The notes under the pieces were generated by a model that saw nothing but the letters and a program-made list of their open reading frames with translations, made no database searches and was not told the DNA's origin. Shown here in pieces: positions 14,773-19,717 of a stretch of DNA of 19,717 bases (positions are counted from its first letter, which is position 1; each line of letters opens with the position of its first letter). The stretch is from contig JAAZYZ010000016.1 of NCBI GenBank assembly GCA_014239355.1, positions 1 to 19,717 on the forward strand, in the 5' to 3' direction. A program made the translations under genes and the position numbers. The DNA comes from Fidelibacterota bacterium. GTDB taxonomy: Bacteria > Marinisomatota > Marinisomatia > SCGC-AAA003-L08 > TMED6.

Positions 14773-15835
14773 TAAATTTTGACTCTTTTAAGTCAGCTTC
14801 AATCATTTCAGTGCACAGCTCTCTTGCAGTAATCTTAGGTTCCCACCCTAGATCTTTTTTTGCTTTACTAGCATCTCCCAAAAGTGAATCGACTTCTGTT
14901 GGTCTAAAATATTTTTTAGATACTTTTATAATTGTATCTCCTTTTGATAGAAACGTATTGTCTTCTTTTATAGATTTAATAACTCCAATTTCATCTAGTC
15001 CTTGACCAGTGAACTCTATATCAATTCCAAGGTCGTTGCAAGCCCAAGTTATAAAATCTCTAATTGAATGTTGTTTCCCAGTTGCAATAACGTAATCTTC
15101 CGGCTCATTCTGTTGGAGCATTAACCATTGCATTTCGATGTAATCTTTTGCATGCCCCCAATCACGCATAGCATCAAGATTACCAATTAATAGTGGTCCA
15201 CGATCTATACCACAAAACATTCTGGTTAAACCTCGAGTAATTTTTCTTGTTACGAAAGTTTCTCCTCTAACAGGGCTTTCATGATTAAATAAAATTCCGT
15301 TACAAGCAAACATCTTGTATGCCTCCCTATAGTTCACTGTAATCCAGTATGCATACATTTTTGCTACGCCATATGGTGAGCGAGGATAAAATGGGGTATT
15401 TTCAGTTTGAGGAGTCTCTTGAACTAACCCAAATAATTCTGATGTAGAAGCCTGATAAATCTTTGTGTGACTTTCTAAATCATTTTGTCTTACTGATTCT
15501 AGAATCCTAAGGGTCCCTAACCCGTCGATGTTTGCAGTATAATCTGGCTGACTGAAACTTACTCCAACGTGACTTTGGGCTGCAAGGTTATAGACTTCAT
15601 CAGGTTGAATTTTCTTTATTAGAGAGTTTATAGAAAGTGTATCAAGCATATCACCGTAATGAAGAAAAAAACGATCTTTGAGTTCAATGTCATAAAATAA
15701 ATCATCTATTCTTGATGTGTTAATTAAAGAGGTTCTTCTAACCATGCCATGAACTTCATATCCTTTATTTAAAAGAAATCGAGAAAGATAAGATCCGTCT
15801 TGGCCAGTAATACCTGTGATAAATGCTTTTTTCAT
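14759..15835 (-). CDS. gmd: GDP-mannose 4,6-dehydratase (copy 2, canonical)
   Basis: This 358-residue protein is a textbook Gmd and would make GDP-4-keto-6-deoxy-D-mannose. It has G-I-T-G-Q-D-G (8-14), the catalytic T131-S-E133 and Y155-G-V-A-K159 (equivalent to Thr132, Glu134, Tyr156 and Lys160 in E. coli), [17 protein letters not shown] and the R-P-T-E-V-D-x-L-x-G-D motif near the C-terminus. Length and motif order match the family. It contains the internal loop that copy 1 lacks, so the two are different subtypes rather than a recent duplication. It heads minus-strand block C and has no second fucose-synthase-like reductase beside it, so it may feed a different GDP-6-deoxyhexose or back up copy 1. 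Confidence 0.95.
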   Translation of the reverse strand: MKKAFITGITGQDGSYLSRFLLNKGYEVHGMVRRTSLINTSRIDDLFYDIELKDRFFLHYGDMLDTLSINSLIKKIQPDEVYNLAAQSHVGVSFSQPDYTANIDGLGTLRILESVRQNDLESHTKIYQASTSELFGLVQETPQTENTPFYPRSPYGVAKMYAYWITVNYREAYKMFACNGILFNHESPVRGETFVTRKITRGLTRMFCGIDRGPLLIGNLDAMRDWGHAKDYIEMQWLMLQQNEPEDYVIATGKQHSIRDFITWACNDLGIDIEFTGQGLDEIGVIKSIKEDNTFLSKGDTIIKVSKKYFRPTEVDSLLGDASKAKKDLGWEPKITARELCTEMIEADLKESKFNANK

Positions 15836-15851
15836 TTTATGAACTTTCCAA

Positions 15852-15870
15852 TTTATATTAACAATATAAA
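15852..15870. repeat. perfect AT-rich inverted repeat between divergent genes
   Basis: TTTATATT and AATATAAA (eight-base arms) flank AAC, forming a perfect dyad in the 83-bp gap between gmd copy 2 (minus) and the GT9-like gene (plus). It could be an operator, or chance in AT-rich DNA. It lacks the G-C stem and T-run of a terminator. Confidence 0.35.
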
Positions 15871-15880
15871 AATTACTAGT

Positions 15881-15909
15881 TTATCATTTGTAATTAATTA
15901 TTATATATT
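15881..15909 (+). promoter_or_regulatory. candidate promoter for the heptose operon
   Basis: TTATCA (15881-15886) and TATATT (15904-15909) are 17 bases apart and resemble -35 and -10 boxes. Only nine bases separate the -10 box from ATG 15919 and there is no Shine-Dalgarno sequence, so the transcript would have almost no leader, as proposed for the Wza-like gene. The evidence is by eye only. Confidence 0.35.
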
Positions 15910-15918
15910 ACTAAGAAA

Positions 15919-16836
15919 ATGAAATATATTTTAAAGATAATTAAGATTTTTAATAAAAAATTATTAAGAAAAATAACTGGTGGCTTCTGGGCCAATTATA
16001 AAATAAAAAGCGGACAGAGTTACATAATTGATTTAAGTGTGGAAGAAATCAGTCATTTTGGTGACAATTTATTTTTCATCTCAGCATTTTATGGAAAAGA
16101 TTCTAAAAATTTTACATTTCTTGTAAGTAAAAAATATTATTTTTTATGGGAAAAATTTGGAATTAATAATGTATTTACCTGTCTTGATAATTATGAATCG
16201 AATTGTATTTATGTTTCAAGTTTTGAAACAAAAATAATAAATAGAAAAATTGCTCAAAAATTTAAAGAAAAAATTCTTTTTTACTTTACAGATTCAAATA
16301 TTAATTCTCCCCTTCATAAGCATATAAATGATTTCTTTAAACTTAAAAAAATAAGCAACTATCATCCTAACATTCAACTTCTTGACGAAGCTTTGAATAG
16401 TGAACATATCAACAAAATAGGAAAGGAGAAATTTTTTATATATAATGATATCATGTATTCACGTGGGTTTTTAAGAAGAAAATTAAGCTTAAAATTAAAA
16501 AAATATATCGATAGCAAAATAGGTTATAATAATCCGATCTATTTTATAGGTAGCGAAAACGATAAGAGATTTACAAACTATAATTCAAATCTTACTGATT
16601 TAAGAGGGGAAGTTAACTTTGATCAAATGGTATCTCTTATTTTAAATGATAATTGCTTAGGATTTATAGGTCTAGATAATGGACTCATGCATTTAAGTCT
16701 ACTTTTGAATAAAAAAGTTAAAATTATTTTTAGAGGTAAATTCTCAAAAAGTCAGTCTGATCATCATTATCGATGCATAAATATTTCAATGAATAAAAAA
16801 GCAAAAAATAATATTGAGTATATCAATACTAAATAA
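15919..16836 (+). CDS. GT9-like heptosyltransferase family protein
   Basis: The 305-residue protein is divergent, but its C-terminal region fits the ADP-heptose:LPS heptosyltransferase family (GT9). A T-D-L-R-G-E-V-N-F-D-Q-M segment is followed by G-F-I-G-L-D253-N-G-L-M-H258-L, the D-x-G-x-x-H donor-site motif. Further upstream I-Y-F-I-G-S-E-N-D matches the strand entering the donor domain. The N-terminus (first about 25 residues) is highly basic, suited to membrane association. It likely transfers a heptose, or another sugar, to a growing lipid-linked or LPS-type acceptor. The heptose kinase and isomerase genes directly downstream (15-nt gap, then ATGA overlap) support a heptose donor. The N-terminal half is not recognisable by eye. 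Confidence 0.68.
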   Translation: MKYILKIIKIFNKKLLRKITGGFWANYKIKSGQSYIIDLSVEEISHFGDNLFFISAFYGKDSKNFTFLVSKKYYFLWEKFGINNVFTCLDNYESNCIYVSSFETKIINRKIAQKFKEKILFYFTDSNINSPLHKHINDFFKLKKISNYHPNIQLLDEALNSEHINKIGKEKFFIYNDIMYSRGFLRRKLSLKLKKYIDSKIGYNNPIYFIGSENDKRFTNYNSNLTDLRGEVNFDQMVSLILNDNCLGFIGLDNGLMHLSLLLNKKVKIIFRGKFSKSQSDHHYRCINISMNKKAKNNIEYINTK

Positions 16837-16851
16837 GGTATATTTTTACAA

Positions 16852-17751
16852 ATGATCTATGTAATCGGAGATATAATGCTTGATAAATACCTTTTTGGGA
16901 CAGTCAATAGAATGTCTCCTGAAGCTCCTGTCCCAATAATTCTTAAAGAATCAAATGAACTTTTTATAGGTGGTGCTGGCAATGTAGCATACAATCTCAA
17001 AAATCTTACAGAAAAAGTAAAAATTTTTTCTATCATCGGAAAAGATGACAATGGAAAAATAGTGCAAAAAAAATTGAAAGAAAAAGGTATAGATTTTGAA
17101 TATATTGAATCTGAGGATAGTCCCACCATTACAAAAACAAGATATTTATCTGGTAATAAACAGGTCTTAAGAGTTGATAAGGAAAAGAAGTTTTCATTGA
17201 AAGAATCGCAAGATCTTTTTAAAAAAGTAAAGAAAAATATAAAGGTAGATAATCCAGACTTAATTCTTATATCAGATTATGATAAAATGACTATACATAA
17301 AAGTTTAAAAATTGAAGAATATATTAATCCTAAAATGATGGTGGTAGATTCTAAAAAAACAAAACTAGAATTATTCCAAAATGCATTGATTTATAAATCC
17401 AACTATAAAGAACTATGTAATGTTGCCAATAAAAAAGTTGAGCGAAATGAATTGAGACAAGTTACTTCTGATTTAGTCAAAAAATATAATTTTGATGTGA
17501 TGGTTACTACATTAGGTTCAGAAGGTTGTTTTTTTATGGATAAAAATTTAAATTATGGTCTGTTAGAGGCAGAAAAAGTAGAAGTAAGTGATGTAACGGG
17601 AGCTGGAGATAATTTTATATCTGTACTAACATTCTTACTGTCTAACAATTATGAACTAGAAAAATCAGTAAAAATTGCAACCAAATATGCAACTGAATCT
17701 GTCAAACACATAGGAAACTATTTTGAAGATATTATGGAGCTTAAAAAATGA
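16852..17751 (+). CDS. hldA: D-glycero-beta-D-manno-heptose-7-phosphate kinase (PfkB type, HldA-like)
   Basis: This 299-residue PfkB-family kinase resembles the N-terminal domain of HldE (RfaE). V-I-G-D-I-M-L-D-K-Y (4-13), S-P-E-A-P-V-P (22-28) and G-G-A-G-N-V-A-Y-N (40-48) are the HldE kinase signatures, and T-G-A-G-D-N (249-254) carries the catalytic Asp253. It should phosphorylate heptose 7-phosphate at C1 to give heptose 1,7-bisphosphate. Bifunctional HldE has about 477 residues with a fused nucleotidylyltransferase; here only the kinase is present, as in the split HldA type. The GmhB phosphatase and the nucleotidylyltransferase of the pathway are not in the window. The stop overlaps the gmhA start (ATGA), so the two are co-translated. 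Confidence 0.88.
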   Translation: MIYVIGDIMLDKYLFGTVNRMSPEAPVPIILKESNELFIGGAGNVAYNLKNLTEKVKIFSIIGKDDNGKIVQKKLKEKGIDFEYIESEDSPTITKTRYLSGNKQVLRVDKEKKFSLKESQDLFKKVKKNIKVDNPDLILISDYDKMTIHKSLKIEEYINPKMMVVDSKKTKLELFQNALIYKSNYKELCNVANKKVERNELRQVTSDLVKKYNFDVMVTTLGSEGCFFMDKNLNYGLLEAEKVEVSDVTGAGDNFISVLTFLLSNNYELEKSVKIATKYATESVKHIGNYFEDIMELKK

Positions 17752-18302
17752 AAAATTTTAATGATCAAATAAAAGATCATATTCAAACAGTTGAATCTCT
17801 AACAAGTTTTGATAATGATTTAAATCAGTTAATTACTAGCCTAAAAGAAGTGATTCAATATAAAAATAAAATATTTTTTTGTGGTAATGGGGGCTCTGCT
17901 GCTGACTCAGAACATCTTTGTGCTGAATTTATAGGTAGATTTAATAAAAATAGGATACCTTATCCAGCAATTTCATTAAACTCAAATATTGCAAATATAA
18001 CATGCATATCAAATGATTATGGTTATGATAAATTATTTGCTAGACAACTTGAAGCACTAGGTTCAGAAGATGATATATTATTCGCACTAACAACCTCCGG
18101 AAATTCTCAAAATATTATCCAAGTATTAAAAGAAGCAAAAAATATTGGAATGAAAACAGTTGCATTTCTTGGTAAAGATGGTGGAAAATGTAAAGATTTG
18201 AGTGATTTTGAATTTTTAATTAACTCTCATGATACTGCAAGAATTCAAGAATGTCACATGCTCTTAGGTCATTTTTTATGTAGTCAATTGGAAGAAATTT
18301 AG
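17748..18302 (+). CDS. gmhA: sedoheptulose-7-phosphate isomerase GmhA
   Basis: The 184-residue SIS-domain protein converts sedoheptulose 7-phosphate to D-glycero-D-manno-heptose 7-phosphate, the first step of ADP- or GDP-heptose synthesis, in the cytoplasm. C-G-N-G-G-S-A-A-D-S (45-54) forms the phosphate-binding loop, and T-T-S-G-N-S (115-120) is the second sugar-phosphate segment. The zinc ligands of E. coli GmhA (His61, Glu65, Gln172, His180) correspond with a constant offset to His56, Glu60, Gln167 and His175. Length is normal for the family (about 190). It overlaps the kinase gene by four bases and ends nine bases before the dehydrogenase start. Confidence 0.93.
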   Translation: MKNFNDQIKDHIQTVESLTSFDNDLNQLITSLKEVIQYKNKIFFCGNGGSAADSEHLCAEFIGRFNKNRIPYPAISLNSNIANITCISNDYGYDKLFARQLEALGSEDDILFALTTSGNSQNIIQVLKEAKNIGMKTVAFLGKDGGKCKDLSDFEFLINSHDTARIQECHMLLGHFLCSQLEEI

Positions 18303-18310
18303 GTAGAAAT

Positions 18311-19162
18311 CTGAACATTGGAATTATTGGAAAAGGGTTTGTTGGTTCTGCAGTAGAACATGGATTTTCTTGTGATCCTGAGTATAAGTCTAGTATTAGA
18401 ATATATGACAAAAACCCCACTTTAAGTACTCACACGCTAGAACAAACAGTCAATCATTCAGATATCATTTTTCTATCTGTTCCAACTCCAGCCAATAGCG
18501 ATGGAAGCATTAATCTTGAAATACTAAACAATGCATTATTTGATATAAGTGAATGTCGAAAAAATGATAGTATTGTTTTAATAAGATCAACTATCATTCC
18601 AGGGTCTTCTCAGTTTTTTTCAGAAAAATTTTCAGAACTTAACTTAGTATTTAATCCGGAATTTATAACTGAAAAAAATGCTAACCATGATTTTCTTAAT
18701 CAATCAAGAATTGTATTAGGTGGAGAAAAAAAATTAACTACTAAGGTCGCTGAACTATATAATTGGAGATTTCAAAATTCAATTCCTATTATTGAAACAA
18801 ATTTTCAAACTGCAGAATTAATTAAATATATGAATAATTGTTTTCTAGCTACAAAAGTCTCATTTATGAATGAAATGAAGATGATAGCTGAAAAAACTGA
18901 TGTAGAATGGGATAAAGCATTAGAAGGCTTTATTGCAGATCCGCGAGTAGGTAATTCACATATTGATGTTCCGGGGCATGATGGTAGTTTGGGATTTGGG
19001 GGAAGTTGTTTTCCAAAAGATATTCAAGCTATAATTCATTTTAGTAAAACAATTAATGTTGATACTAATGTGTTAGAAGCAGCTTGGGAAACAAACTTAA
19101 AAGTTAGACCAGAAAAAGATTGGGAAAAACTTAAAGGCAGAGCTGTAGTTAAAAAAGATTAG
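18311..19162 (+). CDS. short UDP-glucose 6-dehydrogenase-like protein, CTG start
   Basis: From CTG 18311 the protein has 283 residues and begins (M)-N-I-G-I-I-G-K-G-F-V-G, the NAD-binding loop G7-x-G9-x-x-G12 in its usual place. Between the in-frame stop at 18281-18283 and this point there is no ATG, GTG or TTG; CTG 18311 or ATT 18317 are the only plausible starts. The next ATG (18830) lies inside the middle domain. S-V-P-T-P (about 58-62), F-N-P-E-F and G-G-S-C233-F-P-K-D give the family catalytic pattern, with Cys233 as the nucleophile that oxidises the sugar C6 in UGD-type enzymes. Full enzymes have 390-440 residues; this one ends about 50 residues after the Cys and lacks the C-terminal UDP-binding domain. 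It may be a natural short subfamily (I recall similar marine proteins ending near K-D-W-E-K-L) or a truncated enzyme. It should feed uronic-acid sugars if active. Confidence 0.82.
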   Translation: MNIGIIGKGFVGSAVEHGFSCDPEYKSSIRIYDKNPTLSTHTLEQTVNHSDIIFLSVPTPANSDGSINLEILNNALFDISECRKNDSIVLIRSTIIPGSSQFFSEKFSELNLVFNPEFITEKNANHDFLNQSRIVLGGEKKLTTKVAELYNWRFQNSIPIIETNFQTAELIKYMNNCFLATKVSFMNEMKMIAEKTDVEWDKALEGFIADPRVGNSHIDVPGHDGSLGFGGSCFPKDIQAIIHFSKTINVDTNVLEAAWETNLKVRPEKDWEKLKGRAVVKKD

Positions 19163-19717
19163 AAAGATAGCCATCTATCATTTTTTAATGTCCATTTAAT
19201 CGTAGCCTCAAGTCTATCAAATGCAGATTGTGGAGTCCATCCCATATTAGCCATTTTCGATCCATCTAGAGCATAACGTAAATCATGTCCAGGTCTTTGT
19301 GAATGAAAATCTACCATTTCATAATTCAAGTCTTTGTTTTGAGATTTAGCAATAAATTGTGCTAATTGCAGATTGTCTATTTCATCCTTTCCTACAATAT
19401 TAAATTTTTGACACTTAGCGCCTGTTTTATCAGCAGCCATATCAGAAATATTGTAGTTATATAAAAATAATAGTGCATCTGCTACATCTTCAGCGTGAAT
19501 ATAATGTCTAGAACCAGCAATTGTTTTTTCTGAGTTTGCATGCACAGTGACAATTTCATTATCTCTTACCTTTTTGATTACCATAGGAATATATTTTTCA
19601 GGATTTTGTCTTTCTCCAAATACGTTCATTGTATGTGTTATAAGCGATGGTAATCCATACGTATTCTCGTAGGCTACAACCAGTTCTTCTGCTCCAGCTT
19701 TAGTAGCTGAATATGGA
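19159..19717 (-). CDS. RmlB-like NAD-dependent dehydratase/epimerase, C-terminal part
   Basis: The 5' end lies beyond the window; 185 residues are visible. The fragment begins P-Y-S-A-T-K, the Y-x-x-x-K catalytic pair of extended SDR enzymes, followed by N-V-F-G-E-R-Q. G-S-R-H-Y-I-H-A-E-D-V and R-P-G-H-D-L-R-Y-A-L-D-G-S-K near the middle and end are characteristic of dTDP-glucose 4,6-dehydratase (RmlB) and close relatives. That enzyme makes dTDP-4-keto-6-deoxyglucose, the precursor of rhamnose and several amino- and deoxy-sugars. ATG 19629 is an internal Met, not the start, because the frame stays open to the window edge. Its TAA overlaps the dehydrogenase stop on the other strand by four bases. 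An epimerase acting on another nucleotide sugar is possible. Confidence 0.85.
   Translation of the reverse strand, partial: PYSATKAGAEELVVAYENTYGLPSLITHTMNVFGERQNPEKYIPMVIKKVRDNEIVTVHANSEKTIAGSRHYIHAEDVADALLFLYNYNISDMAADKTGAKCQKFNIVGKDEIDNLQLAQFIAKSQNKDLNYEMVDFHSQRPGHDLRYALDGSKMANMGWTPQSAFDRLEATIKWTLKNDRWLSF

Noticed and set aside
14811..15005. Plus-strand open frame opposite gmd copy 2
   Set aside because: Inside a canonical gene on the other strand; composition is that of an antisense frame.
15852..15870. Inverted repeat as an intrinsic terminator
   Set aside because: The stem is pure A-T with no following T-run, and both flanking genes point away from it.
16857..17129. Minus-strand open frame opposite the heptose kinase
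   Set aside because: Antisense shadow of a well-conserved PfkB-family gene.
18220..18420. Minus-strand open frame across the gmhA/dehydrogenase junction
   Set aside because: Spans two real plus-strand genes; no motif or start context.
18830..19162. ATG 18830 as the start of a 110-residue protein
   Set aside because: The same frame upstream encodes a complete NAD-binding domain in register, so this Met is internal.
1..19717. CRISPR arrays, insertion sequences, rRNA, phage genes
   Set aside because: No regularly spaced repeats, transposase, integrase or structural phage motifs were seen on either strand.

Overview
The window is an AT-rich surface-polysaccharide (capsule or O-antigen) biosynthesis locus from a Gram-negative bacterium, almost without spacer DNA. 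The organism cannot be named from the sequence. A lipoprotein M1 aminopeptidase of Bacteroidota-like type and a tRNA gene that does not encode CCA argue against Gammaproteobacteria and fit an FCB-group marine lineage (Bacteroidota or Marinimicrobia/SAR406). Clear Shine-Dalgarno sequences before several genes make a typical Bacteroidota somewhat less likely. This assignment is inference.

Layout. Block A (minus strand, 8458 down to 1) is one packed run: a Wza-like export protein with five SLBB repeats, a Wzz-like chain-length protein, an APS-kinase-like P-loop kinase overlapping a tiny HxGH nucleotidylyltransferase by 44 nt, a tRNA with CAT anticodon, a GDP-fucose-synthase-like reductase, a GDP-mannose 4,6-dehydratase (gmd copy 1), an unusual class IV aminotransferase-like protein, a sulfotransferase-like gene broken by one in-frame TAA, a 65-residue membrane protein and the start of the M1 aminopeptidase. 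Block B (plus, 8678-11755) has a Wzx-flippase candidate and two GT-B glycosyltransferases. Block C (minus, 15835 down to 11756) has a second, canonical gmd, a Wzy-polymerase candidate, an unrecognised protein and another GT-B glycosyltransferase. Block D (plus, 15919-19162) has a heptosyltransferase-like GT9 protein, an HldA-type heptose-7-phosphate kinase, GmhA and a short UDP-glucose-dehydrogenase-like protein whose only sensible start is CTG. Block E (minus) is the 3' part of an RmlB-like dehydratase running off the window end.

How the genes fit together. Gmd and the fucose-synthase-like reductase make GDP-deoxyhexoses. GmhA and HldA start a heptose branch. The UDP-glucose-dehydrogenase-like and RmlB-like enzymes point to uronic acid and dTDP-deoxysugar precursors. 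The glycosyltransferases would assemble a repeat unit, the Wzx/Wzy candidates flip and polymerise it, and the Wzz/Wza-like proteins set chain length and export it. Blocks B and C and the first gene of block D look like the strain-variable part; the sugar-nucleotide genes are the recognisable part.

Most interesting points: the sulfotransferase-like/aminotransferase-IV pair (fused in plants, from memory) with a premature stop in one partner and atypical active-site positions in the other; the overlapping nucleotidylyltransferase/CysC-like pair; the tRNA embedded as punctuation inside a polysaccharide operon; the short dehydrogenase with a CTG start; two different gmd genes in one locus. No CRISPR array, insertion sequence, rRNA or convincing terminator was seen. 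No stretch above 300 bases lacks a gene; the longest gap is 8459-8677.
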